From contig JAQBWH010000004.1 in NCBI GenBank assembly GCA_027624625.1, forward strand, positions 1 through 64,000: a stretch of 64,000 bases of DNA, given 5' to 3'. A program made the translations under genes and the position numbers. Every line of letters starts with the position of its first letter. Positions within the stretch are counted from its first letter, which is position 1. The stretch comes from Verrucomicrobiota bacterium (GTDB lineage: Bacteria; Verrucomicrobiota; Verrucomicrobiia; Chthoniobacterales; JACTMZ01). Positions 47,666-56,560 of the stretch are shown here, one piece after another. The notes beneath the pieces are model-generated. The model ran no database searches and had not been told where the DNA came from. It worked only from the letters and a program-made list of their open reading frames with translations.

Positions 47666-48688
47666 TCAGTTTTCGAGTTCGCGGAATTTCCCTGCGCCAC
47701 CGCGCGAACGGATAATAGACCGCATCTCCTTGCGGTCGTCGGGCTTCATCCCCACTCCGATGAAATTGACGGTGGCCGGCTCGGGCAACGTTTCCTGAAG
47801 TTCGCGCAAGCGGCGGTTGATTTCGTCGTAAGGAATTTTGTCGGAGCCGGCACCGCGGTAAAAACCACCGTCGGAGACGATGTAGACGAGGTCCGGCTTC
47901 AGTTTGAAGGCCTCTTCAAGCACGACAAGAAATCCCGCACTGCCCGGCACGTAGTCCGGAGTGCCGCGGTTGAGCGAGCCGGTTGTGCTGAACCACTTGA
48001 GCCACTCTTTGGCCCGGGCTTTGTTCGGATCGCTGGCGGGCAGAAGTTCTTTGTCAAAAAAAGCGTAATTGCGGGCAAACTGGCCGAGGCTGAAGGTGGT
48101 GTTGATGCCTGCCGAGTCGATCAACTCGACCACCTTGTCGCGGATCGCCTCCATTGGCAGATTGGCCCGTGCGGCGGCGTTGTTCACCGTCTTGGAGATA
48201 TCGAAAAGCAGCACGACCCGCGATCCGGTGCTGGTCACGCCGAGGAAACTGATTGCCTCCCCGCGGCTGCCGCCGATGCCGGCACCAGTGCCGTCGCCCG
48301 CGGCAGCGGAGAGGCTGTCGAGCTGGTCGGCGACAAGGTCACTCGGATTGATCGCGGACAAAACATCGAGTGGCATGGCGGGCAGGTCGGGTAGTGAAAA
48401 CTCCATCGGCCGCTCGGTGGACATTTTGTCCTGGAACGTCGGCTTCGGCTTAAGAGCGTCAAACTCGTCCATATTCATCCGGTGCTGACGATCCTCGGCG
48501 GCGATACGGATTTCCCGCTTTACCTCGAAGGTAGCCGGGGTTGGCAGGAGATAGCGGGCCACGATCCAAATGCCCGCGAGGGTGCCGCCGAGCAAGTGCA
48601 CGGCGATGCTCGCGACGATGACGGAAATGATGATTTTCCGCCGCCGCAGTTTGGCCACGGTCTGGGGATCAAGGATGACCTGGCTCAT
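47666..48688 (-). CDS. TonB-like-TM + von Willebrand factor A-like domain protein
   Basis: TM 'RRRKIIISVIVASIAVHLLGG' with SxxxH; VWA-like 'GSRVVLLFDISKTV', 'LVYIVSDGGFYRG'; in ExbBD operon. Confidence 0.75.
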   Translation of the reverse strand: MSQVILDPQTVAKLRRRKIIISVIVASIAVHLLGGTLAGIWIVARYLLPTPATFEVKREIRIAAEDRQHRMNMDEFDALKPKPTFQDKMSTERPMEFSLPDLPAMPLDVLSAINPSDLVADQLDSLSAAAGDGTGAGIGGSRGEAISFLGVTSTGSRVVLLFDISKTVNNAAARANLPMEAIRDKVVELIDSAGINTTFSLGQFARNYAFFDKELLPASDPNKARAKEWLKWFSTTGSLNRGTPDYVPGSAGFLVVLEEAFKLKPDLVYIVSDGGFYRGAGSDKIPYDEINRRLRELQETLPEPATVNFIGVGMKPDDRKEMRSIIRSRGGAGKFRELEN

Positions 48689-48691
48689 ATC

Positions 48692-49138
48692 TTACCTTTC
48701 CTCTTCCGAGCTGTCGGAGAATGTGACCCCCGTGACGTCGGCTCGCGCGCACGCGTTGAGCACGTCGACGATGCGCTGGTGCATGGCACCATCGGCCGCA
48801 TCCAGTGTAACGAGGGCATCGGATTTGTTCGCCTCAGCCGACTCCCTGAAACGTTGGAGCGTGGCGACCAGTCCGTCGAGGGCTGCATCGCCGGGTTGTC
48901 CGAGGACAGAGTCGTTGAGCACGATGCGGCCGTCATCTTCGATGCGGATGCGCTGCTCGTCGGGGAGGTCGACGGACTCCTCGGCGGACACCGTGCCGGG
49001 AAGTCCGAGGCTGATGTCGCTTTCCTGTTTGATCGGCTTGGCCGTGACCATGAAAAAAACCAAGAGGAGGAAAACCATATCGATCATGGGTCCCATTTGC
49101 ATCTCGACGAGTTGCTGATCGCGGCGGCGGACTTGCAT
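48692..49138 (-). CDS. ExbD/TolR family protein
   Basis: 'EMQMGPMIDMVFLLLVFFMVTAKPIKQESDISLGLPG'. Confidence 0.92.
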   Translation of the reverse strand: MQVRRRDQQLVEMQMGPMIDMVFLLLVFFMVTAKPIKQESDISLGLPGTVSAEESVDLPDEQRIRIEDDGRIVLNDSVLGQPGDAALDGLVATLQRFRESAEANKSDALVTLDAADGAMHQRIVDVLNACARADVTGVTFSDSSEEER

Positions 49139-49141
49139 GGC

Positions 49142-49549
49142 TCAGGATTGGTAGCTGCCGAAAATAACGTCGACCGCCCCGGCATCGGCGGCCATTTTCA
49201 TGACCTCTTTGATTTGTTTCCCCGGCGTGTTTTTGTCGGCCCGGATGTAGAGGCGTAAGGGCGGATAGTTTTCAAACCGCTGCTTGAGGTGCACGGCCAA
49301 TGCTTTTTTGTCCGCCGGGTCGGGACCGATGAAATAACGCCCCTGCGCGTCGATGCTGATAATGTCGCGATTGCTGGCTTCCGGCGGGATGAGCGCGTTG
49401 CTCGCCACGGGGAGTTTGATCTCCTCCTTGATTTGCTCCTTGGAAATCTTGGTCGTGACCATGAAGAAAATGAGGAGGAGAAAAGTCATGTCGATCATCG
49501 GTGCGAGCTGGAAGCCCACATTATCTTCGGATCGACGGAGGATTTTCAC
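49142..49549 (-). CDS. ExbD/TolR family protein
   Basis: 'FQLAPMIDMTFLLLIFFMVTTKISKEQIKEEIKLP'. Confidence 0.92.
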   Translation of the reverse strand: MKILRRSEDNVGFQLAPMIDMTFLLLIFFMVTTKISKEQIKEEIKLPVASNALIPPEASNRDIISIDAQGRYFIGPDPADKKALAVHLKQRFENYPPLRLYIRADKNTPGKQIKEVMKMAADAGAVDVIFGSYQS

Positions 49550-49567
49550 GGTGCCTTGCCTCGGGGT

Positions 49568-50380
49568 TTATTCGGCGGCCTCTTCCGGCGGCGTCTCCGC
49601 GTAGGCGTGCGCGGCGCTGGCCAGCTTCAGTTCGCCCGAGAGGACATCGATCATGAAGGTGACCGATTTCTGGATATTGCCGATGGCGACCTGCAGAAGG
49701 TTGCGGAAATAGAAATAGAGGAACATGGCCGGAATGCCGACGATGAGCCCGCCGGCCGTGGTCAACATCGCCTCGCCGATTCCTCCGGCCAGATCCTGTG
49801 GTTCGCTTTTCCCGGCCGCGAGCTGGTCGAAACTTTGAATCATTCCGGTCACCGTGCCGAGCAGCCCGAGCATGGGCGCGATCGTGGCGAAAATGTTCAG
49901 GTAGTTGACCCAGATCATGAGGCGGGTTTCTTCCTGCATGAGAGTTTCCCCGGCGGCTTGTTCCATCGAGACCTTGTTGGCGAGGTCACGCTCGAAATTC
50001 ACTTTGAGCAGGGCGGAAGACATTGTGTTGGCAAAGACGTTGGGAGCTGCCTGGCACAACTCGTAAGCGGCGTTGGCGTCATGGCGCTGCATGGCATGCG
50101 AGACGCCGTCGACCTGTGTTTTCGGCATCATTTTCTTCTGGTTGATTTGCAGGAAGCAATAGACGGCGACGGCGATGGTGCCGACCGAACAAAGAAGAAT
50201 CGGCCACATGAGCGCGCCGCCCGCGTTGAATAAATCAAGCAGGCTTTTTTCCACCGCCGCCGGTGCTCCGGGCGGGAGGTTGGCGGTTCCTTCCTGCGCC
50301 AGCGCCATAGTGACGGCGGTGAAAGCGAGGGCCGGAGGCAGGAGAAGGCGGAGGATCAGGCGGGGTCTTGGGTTATTCAT
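49568..50380 (-). CDS. MotA/TolQ/ExbB proton channel family protein
   Basis: 'NIFATIAPMLGLLGTVTGMIQSFDQLAAGKSEPQDLAGGIGEAMLTTAGGLIVGIPAMFLYFYFR'. Confidence 0.94.
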   Translation of the reverse strand: MNNPRPRLILRLLLPPALAFTAVTMALAQEGTANLPPGAPAAVEKSLLDLFNAGGALMWPILLCSVGTIAVAVYCFLQINQKKMMPKTQVDGVSHAMQRHDANAAYELCQAAPNVFANTMSSALLKVNFERDLANKVSMEQAAGETLMQEETRLMIWVNYLNIFATIAPMLGLLGTVTGMIQSFDQLAAGKSEPQDLAGGIGEAMLTTAGGLIVGIPAMFLYFYFRNLLQVAIGNIQKSVTFMIDVLSGELKLASAAHAYAETPPEEAAE

Positions 50381-51275
50381 AATTCGGTTTTTTTGTTAGC
50401 AACGCCTCGCGGGCGGGACCAGCGTAGCGGGTTTCGGGATATATGGTCACGATGTCGCTGGCAACTTCGCGAGCGGCCGCGGCATCGCCGGCCAGCAAAT
50501 AGACCTCGTGCGCCAACCACAGGCCTTGGGCCGCCTGCTCGTGCGCGGTGCCATGGAAAAGGAACGGATGAAGCGACAAGTCGAGGGCGTCGTTGAGCAA
50601 CTGCTTGCGCTGGGAGCGCACCGGCGGGTCCTCGCTCCAACGTGGATTGTCGTCGAGCAACTCGCGCAGCGCAGCGATGCGAGTCTGGGCGAGGAGCAGT
50701 TTCGTCTCGAGCAGGAAGCCGGGATCGTCGTCCCGTCCAGCCAGCGCCTGGGCCTCCGCCGAAGCTTCATCGACCCGCCCGAGCCGGAGCAGGGCTTTGA
50801 GCCGTCCACGGGTGGCGGTTTCACGGTCGGTCGGGTTCCAAGCTTCCTTCTCGATGCGCTCGAAAAGGGCCAGTGCTTCGTTCTGCCGTGCCGGGTCGGA
50901 GGAAAGCAGGAGAATTTCGCCGTAAAGCATCCCCGCTTTGGCCGCGTGGGACTCAGGCACGGCGAGAAGGGGTTCCTGCCGCTGCCAAAGCAGACGGGCA
51001 AAGGCCAGACGTGCGAGCACCGGATCCTTGCCGAGGGTCTCGAGGTCGGGATCGGGACCAAAGAGGATTTTGTCCACATCGGTGCGGATGATCGTGATCA
51101 CCGCGGGCTGCTGTCCGGGAATCGGTGCGGGTATCCTCAGTTGGAAAACTCTTTCGTCGGCGCCCATGATTTTTCCCGTGCGGGAGTTGCCGTCGAGGTA
51201 TTCCACCGTGTCCTGCGCGGTGACGGCGGACAGGGCCGTGGCGGCCCATCCGATCGCGAGGGGAATTTTTTTCAT
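50373..51275 (-). CDS. Exported protein with N-terminal 'DG..GKI' small barrel-like motif and TPR-like helices
   Basis: Signal peptide; 'DTVEYLDGNSRTGKIMGADERVFQLRI...IIRTDVDKILFG', then helical repeats; overlaps ExbB start. Confidence 0.65.
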   Translation of the reverse strand: MKKIPLAIGWAATALSAVTAQDTVEYLDGNSRTGKIMGADERVFQLRIPAPIPGQQPAVITIIRTDVDKILFGPDPDLETLGKDPVLARLAFARLLWQRQEPLLAVPESHAAKAGMLYGEILLLSSDPARQNEALALFERIEKEAWNPTDRETATRGRLKALLRLGRVDEASAEAQALAGRDDDPGFLLETKLLLAQTRIAALRELLDDNPRWSEDPPVRSQRKQLLNDALDLSLHPFLFHGTAHEQAAQGLWLAHEVYLLAGDAAAAREVASDIVTIYPETRYAGPAREALLTKKPNYE

Positions 51276-54100
51276 GACGAAGTTTTCGGTGATTCTACGG
51301 GGGTGATGTTCTTCAGTTTTTCGCGCGCCCGTTCCGCTTCGGGCAACGAGGCGAGGTCCTCGCTGTTGGCCAGCTCCTCGTAGGTTTTGCGCGCGGCCTC
51401 GAAATCGGCAACCTGTTCGAAGGCCTCACCGCTGCGCAGGTAGGCCTTGGCTGCGGCTTCGCGCCATTTGCCGTAAAGTATGTAGATCCGCTGATAGTAG
51501 GGGATGGCGACCTGCGGTCGGTCGCGCTGCATTTCCAACTCGCCGAGAGCGAGGAGGGCTTGGGCCTTGAGCTTGCCCGGGATGTTTTCCGCCGCGAGCA
51601 GACGGGTATAGGAATCAACGGCTTCGTCGAGGCGACCCTCGTCGAATTCGATCTGAGCGCGGGTCATCAGCACGTCGCCCATCAATGGCGACCACGGCGT
51701 GTCGCGCTCGATGCGGCTGTAGTAACCGAGCGCTGTTTGCCGGTCATTTTGCTCCATCGCCATTCTGGCCAGTGCGCCGAGCGCTTTGTCTTTTTGCGGC
51801 GCGCGCGGATACCATTTGAGCATGTCGCGGTATAGCCCGCTGGCCAGATCGCGCCGGCGCTGGCTTTCGGCCGCGTCGGTCTGCGCCCCCGCTTCCTCCG
51901 CCTGCGCCCCGGCGCAGTCGGCCAACACGACCGGGCTCGTGACCGGAGGATCAACCAGCACGGAGGCTTCGCGCAATAGTGCGCGGGACAGTTCGGAGTC
52001 GGATTTTTTCACCGCCTGGGCCAGCGCCCAGATGGCCCGCACGGCGAGCACACTTTCTTTCCCCGCCTCGGCCTGCGCGCGCAAAGCGCGAAGATCGGCA
52101 AGATGGTCGAGTTTCTCCGGTTCGCTCTGGTAAAGACGTCCCGCGGCAAGAAACAAATCCTCCACCGCGAAGGCGGCCGGATCGTTGCCGTATTTTTTGA
52201 TCGCTGACCAATATTCTTCTTTGGCCTTGTCGACCCGACCCTCCTGCCGCCAAGCCGTACCGATGAAAAAGAGCGCTTCGGCCGCGCGCGGACTGTTGGG
52301 GTATTGCCCGAGGTACTGCTGCATGAGATCACGCAACCCGGGATAGTCCTCCTCGAGTTTGAGAACTTTGGCCAACTTGAATTGTGCCTCTTCGTGAAAC
52401 CGTCCGTCCGTCGCCGCGATTCCGGCATAAACGGCCTTGCCCTCCTCGGACTCGGCTTGTGCGAGCAAGGCGTCGCCGAGAAGAATCTGCGCCTCGGCCC
52501 ATTCTTCACCCTCCGGATGGGCCTGCAGGTAGGCTTTCAATTCCTCCTCGGCACTCGCGTATTCCCGCATCGATTGCGCGCAATAGGCCCGGCGGAACGC
52601 CGCCGGGCCCAGCAGTGCGCCTTGCGGATACTCGGTCGGGATGGCAGCGAGCACCTCGCGTGCTTCGGGGAATTTCTTGGCGAAGGCCAAGGCCGATCCC
52701 TGCCAGTAAGCGGCCGGTTCGCCGAGTTCGCTGTCCGGATATTTTCTGCGGAACTCCCCGAAAAGCTCCGCTGCTTCCTCGTTTTTTTCGGACAGCAATT
52801 GGGTGAAGGCTTGCATGAAAAGTGCCCGTGGTGCTTGTTCGGTTTCCGGGAATTTGGTCGCGAGGTCTTGGAAAGTAGCCAGAGCCTGTTCGTAATCCTG
52901 ATCCTGCTGCTGCGCCATCCCTTGGAGATAAAGAATAAGAGGCAACTGCTTAGATTCCGGAAAACGTTGGGCAAAGAGACGGGCACTTTCGACGGCCTTG
53001 TCGTACCGTCCGATCGCCATCCAGCTCTGCAGGGCGGTCATGGATGCCTGCTCCACCACTGCGTCCGGCGGCATCTGGTTGAGCATGTCGTTGAGCAGCA
53101 GCGCACACTCCAAATACCGGTCCTGCTGGTGGAAAGCACTGGCCAGACGGAAGCGGGCGGACGCGTCGAAGGACGGTATCTTCCCGAGGTTTGTCAGCTC
53201 CTCCCCGACCTCGCGCGCAATCTGGCGCGCTTGGGAGCGCTCGAAGATATCGGGGTTGGACGACGCCTCGAGGGCGGTCAACTGCTCTTGGATATCCGCC
53301 AACCGACCTTCCTGGTGCGCGACCAACCGGTCTCGCGTCCAGAGGGTTTGCAAGGCACGGATGGCCTCCCGCGGCTTTTCGTTGGCCAGATATTTTTCGC
53401 CGAGTGCCATGGCCAGAGTCTGGAAGGTGGCAATTTGCGCGATGTGTTCCTGCCGCGGCCCTTCCTGCGCGAGCAACTCGAGCGCGGCATCGTCCTGCCC
53501 GGTTTCGATCAGGCTGTGCAACTCGAGAACAACGGCGCGGCCGCGGTGGAGGCTTTCCGGATTTTTGCGCATTGCGTTGAAGGCCGCGGCGGCTTCTTTC
53601 ATTTTCCCCTCGAGCATCAGTGCGGTCGCCGCGAGGAGTGCTGCGTCCTGCCGGCGCCGGGACCGGGGAAATTTTTCGATGAACTCCTCGAGTGCTTGGC
53701 GGGCTTTGGCGTTCTCGCCGAGTTGGGTCAGGCTGACCCCTCGCCAGAAGGAAAGATTTTCCTGCTGGTCGGGCGTTGTCTCTTCGAGTGCTTGCCCGGT
53801 CTCGATCGCCGCGAGGGCCGCGTCGAACTTTTGAACCTGCAACAAAGCTGCCGACAAATTGTAGTACACGTGCGGCAAGGCCGGCTTGGCTTCGGCCGAG
53901 TTGCCAAAATCGCGCAGGTAGGCCTCATAACCGGCCACGGATTCGGCGTAGCGCCCGGCATTGTAAGCAGTGTCCGCCCGAAAGATGACATCGCGAGCGG
54001 TGCCTGTCTGGACTTCCTCTCCGCCGACTTGCGCTAGTCCCAATCCGGCCGATGCGACGCCCACGGCGGTCAGCAGTATCAGCCGGAGAGTCTTCACATC
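51272..54100 (-). CDS. Large exported tetratricopeptide repeat protein (942 aa)
   Basis: Start MKTLRLILLTAVGVASAGLGLAQ (signal peptide); many TPR units e.g. 'ALATFQDLATKFPETEQAPRALFMQAFTQLLSEKNEEAAELFGEFRRKYPDSELGEPAAYWQGSAL'. Confidence 0.85.
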   Translation of the reverse strand, partial: DVKTLRLILLTAVGVASAGLGLAQVGGEEVQTGTARDVIFRADTAYNAGRYAESVAGYEAYLRDFGNSAEAKPALPHVYYNLSAALLQVQKFDAALAAIETGQALEETTPDQQENLSFWRGVSLTQLGENAKARQALEEFIEKFPRSRRRQDAALLAATALMLEGKMKEAAAAFNAMRKNPESLHRGRAVVLELHSLIETGQDDAALELLAQEGPRQEHIAQIATFQTLAMALGEKYLANEKPREAIRALQTLWTRDRLVAHQEGRLADIQEQLTALEASSNPDIFERSQARQIAREVGEELTNLGKIPSFDASARFRLASAFHQQDRYLECALLLNDMLNQMPPDAVVEQASMTALQSWMAIGRYDKAVESARLFAQRFPESKQLPLILYLQGMAQQQDQDYEQALATFQDLATKFPETEQAPRALFMQAFTQLLSEKNEEAAELFGEFRRKYPDSELGEPAAYWQGSALAFAKKFPEAREVLAAIPTEYPQGALLGPAAFRRAYCAQSMREYASAEEELKAYLQAHPEGEEWAEAQILLGDALLAQAESEEGKAVYAGIAATDGRFHEEAQFKLAKVLKLEEDYPGLRDLMQQYLGQYPNSPRAAEALFFIGTAWRQEGRVDKAKEEYWSAIKKYGNDPAAFAVEDLFLAAGRLYQSEPEKLDHLADLRALRAQAEAGKESVLAVRAIWALAQAVKKSDSELSRALLREASVLVDPPVTSPVVLADCAGAQAEEAGAQTDAAESQRRRDLASGLYRDMLKWYPRAPQKDKALGALARMAMEQNDRQTALGYYSRIERDTPWSPLMGDVLMTRAQIEFDEGRLDEAVDSYTRLLAAENIPGKLKAQALLALGELEMQRDRPQVAIPYYQRIYILYGKWREAAAKAYLRSGEAFEQVADFEAARKTYEELANSEDLASLPEAERAREKLKNITPVESPKTSS

Positions 54101-54184
54101 GGGCAGCACAAGGCGAAAATGGGCCCGGTCCGCCGCGTGGCGCGAGGCCAAAATTGCGTTTCCGCGTGCCCTCGGGCTGGCAAT

Positions 54185-55195
54185 ATGGCCGGCATGGCCG
54201 CCGCTGACCTTATGGAAGCCGAAGTCCTGCGTCGGATCGGACCTGATCCGGCCGCGGAGTTCGACCTGTTCTTGCCGCGCTTGCACTCCTTCCAGTACAC
54301 CCACAATACCGCCTACCGTGTCTTTTGCCGGGACGCCGGGTGTGGCGAAACCGTGACATCGTGGCGCCAGATTCCCTGCCTTCCCCAGGCCGCCTTCAAA
54401 TACGCGGACTTGCGCAGTTTCCCGGCGGAAGAAACGGTCAAAACATTCCGCACCAGCGGGACGACGGGGGAGGGCTACGGGCAGCACCACTTCCGCTCGC
54501 TGACCATTTACGAAGCCGCGGTGCGCGCGGGCTGGCGTCATGCCAGTTTGCCTTCCGGTCCATTCCTGGTCATTGCTCCGCACCCGGAGGAAGCGCCCTT
54601 CTCTTCGCTCAGCCACATGTTGGCCACTCTGGCGAAGAAAGAAGATTTTATCGCTCCGGGGGGAACGATCGATCTCCACCGCCTGCGCGATTTGTCCGGT
54701 CCGGTTTGCCTGCTCGGCACCGCCTTGGGATTTCTGCAGGTGATCGAATCACTCGGGACCAATCGGATCGTTCTTCCCGCTGGCTCGACGGCCATGGAAA
54801 CCGGAGGGTACAAAGGTAGCGGTCGCGCCATCGCGCGCCCCCGGCTCTATACGCTGCTCGGCGAGAAGCTCGGCCTTGCTCCCGAAGACATGATCAACGA
54901 ATACGGCATGACCGAACTTAGCTCGCAATTTTATGCCCGCGGCCCTCGCGGCTTGCACTACGGTCCCCCGTGGACCCGCGCTGTGGTGGTCGATCCGGTC
55001 ACTTTGGAGGAAGTGGGCGAAGGCGAAACTGGTATCCTGCTTATTTACGACGGGGCCAATGTCGGTTCGGTCGTCGGGATCCGCACGCAGGATCTGGCGG
55101 TCAAACGCGGTGATGCCTTCGCATTGCTCGGGCGCGACCCCTCCGCCTTGCCGCGGGGTTGCTCGCGCGCGGCGGACGAATGGCTGACCTCATGA
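54185..55195 (+). CDS. LuxE-like acyl-protein synthetase
   Basis: 'FRTSGTTGEGYGQHHFRSLTIYEAAVRAGW', 'NEYGMTELSSQFYARGPRGLHYGPPWTRAVVVDPVTLEEVGEGETGILLIYD' (ANL-like). Confidence 0.82.
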   Translation: MAGMAAADLMEAEVLRRIGPDPAAEFDLFLPRLHSFQYTHNTAYRVFCRDAGCGETVTSWRQIPCLPQAAFKYADLRSFPAEETVKTFRTSGTTGEGYGQHHFRSLTIYEAAVRAGWRHASLPSGPFLVIAPHPEEAPFSSLSHMLATLAKKEDFIAPGGTIDLHRLRDLSGPVCLLGTALGFLQVIESLGTNRIVLPAGSTAMETGGYKGSGRAIARPRLYTLLGEKLGLAPEDMINEYGMTELSSQFYARGPRGLHYGPPWTRAVVVDPVTLEEVGEGETGILLIYDGANVGSVVGIRTQDLAVKRGDAFALLGRDPSALPRGCSRAADEWLTS

Positions 55196-56292
55196 ACACG
55201 GCGGAACGAGCCGAAGCCATCGCCGGTGCCGCGGAAGTTTTCCCCGCGCTGCTCGGGCCGACCTCCGCCCGCGACCTGCTCGCGTGGGTCGCGGCGGAGC
55301 TGGGGGACGCCTGCGCCCTTGACCGTTGGTTTGATCACGGCACGGCCCGCACTAAGGCCCTCGCGCCGGGCCTGATCCTGCATGTGGTCAGCGGCAACAC
55401 GCCCCATGCCGCGTTGCAAAGTCTGACCGGCGGTCTGTTGCTCGGCAGCCGCAATCTGGTCAAACTCCCGGGGACCGGCCTCGGCGCAGTCGATCAATTC
55501 CTCGCCCGCCTGCCGGCCGAATTACGGGCCCGCGTGGAAGTGTCGGTCGAACTCCCCGCCGCGTGGCTCGCCGCCGCGGATGCCGTGGTGGTTTATGGCT
55601 CCGAGCAAACGGTCGCCGCTTTGCGCGCCCGTGTCCTGCCCGGGAAAACTTTTCTCGGGCACGGTCACAAATCAAGTCTCGGGGTCATTTGGCATGACCC
55701 GCTTTTCGAGTCGTGCCTTGGTGCGGCCCGCGACGCCTCGCTCTTCGACCAACAAGGCTGCCTGTCACCGCAGGTCTTTTACGTGCGGGAGGCGCAGCCG
55801 GGCTCCGCCCGCGCGTATGCGGAAAAACTCGCGGCGGCCATGGATCAATTCAGTGGCACCCATCCGCGAGGCCCGCTGGCCATCGAGGAGAAAGCGGCCA
55901 TCGCCAATTTGCGCGCCGCCTACCGGTTCCGCGCGGCAGGCGATTTACGCGTGGCGCTCTGGGAGGGTGGGGCCCATCTGGATTGGACCGTCATTTACGA
56001 GGAAGACGCATGGTTCACTGCTTCGCCCCTCAACCGCGTGGTTTTCGTCAAACCATTGCCGCCGGACCTCGCCGGAGCGATGGGTCCGGCCGTCGATTAC
56101 GTTGGCGCGGTCGGCTTGTGGCCATGCACGGAGGAATTGGCCGACCGCTTTGCGGCGTTGGGTCCCTCGCGGTTTTGCCCCATCGGAAACATGCAGGATC
56201 CGTCCTGGACTTGGCATAACGGCGGGGTCGCTCGTTTGGCTTCTTTGGTCAAGTGGGTTGATTTCGAGCCGTCGAGCGGCTTGACTGTCTGA
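55192..56292 (+). CDS. LuxC-like acyl-CoA/acyl-protein reductase
   Basis: '[35 protein letters not shown]', '[17 protein letters not shown]...[20 protein letters not shown]' (catalytic Cys); ATGA overlap with luxE-like gene. Confidence 0.85.
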   Translation: MNTAERAEAIAGAAEVFPALLGPTSARDLLAWVAAELGDACALDRWFDHGTARTKALAPGLILHVVSGNTPHAALQSLTGGLLLGSRNLVKLPGTGLGAVDQFLARLPAELRARVEVSVELPAAWLAAADAVVVYGSEQTVAALRARVLPGKTFLGHGHKSSLGVIWHDPLFESCLGAARDASLFDQQGCLSPQVFYVREAQPGSARAYAEKLAAAMDQFSGTHPRGPLAIEEKAAIANLRAAYRFRAAGDLRVALWEGGAHLDWTVIYEEDAWFTASPLNRVVFVKPLPPDLAGAMGPAVDYVGAVGLWPCTEELADRFAALGPSRFCPIGNMQDPSWTWHNGGVARLASLVKWVDFEPSSGLTV

Positions 56293-56296
56293 TCGC

Positions 56297-56515
56297 ATGC
56301 CCAAAGAAGAATCTATTGCCGCCCAAGGCGTCGTTGTTGAGGTGCTCCCCGGCACGATGTTCCGCGTGAAATTGGCGAACGACCGGATCGTCCTCGCTCA
56401 CATCGGCGGCAAGATGCGCAAGCACTTTGTCCGCATCGTTCCCGGTGACAAAGTGCAGATCCAAATCTCGCCCTACGACCTGACCAAGGCGCGGATCACC
56501 TACCGCGAGCGGTGA
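56297..56515 (+). CDS. infA: Translation initiation factor IF-1
   Basis: '[67 protein letters not shown]'. Confidence 0.96.
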   Translation: MPKEESIAAQGVVVEVLPGTMFRVKLANDRIVLAHIGGKMRKHFVRIVPGDKVQIQISPYDLTKARITYRER

Positions 56516-56560
56516 TCAAGGCCGCGGCGGTTTTGTCCCGCAGCCATTGACGAGGGACTC

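Noticed and set aside
52304-54037. 577-aa plus-strand ORF
   Set aside because: Antisense to the 942-aa TPR gene; no recognisable motifs
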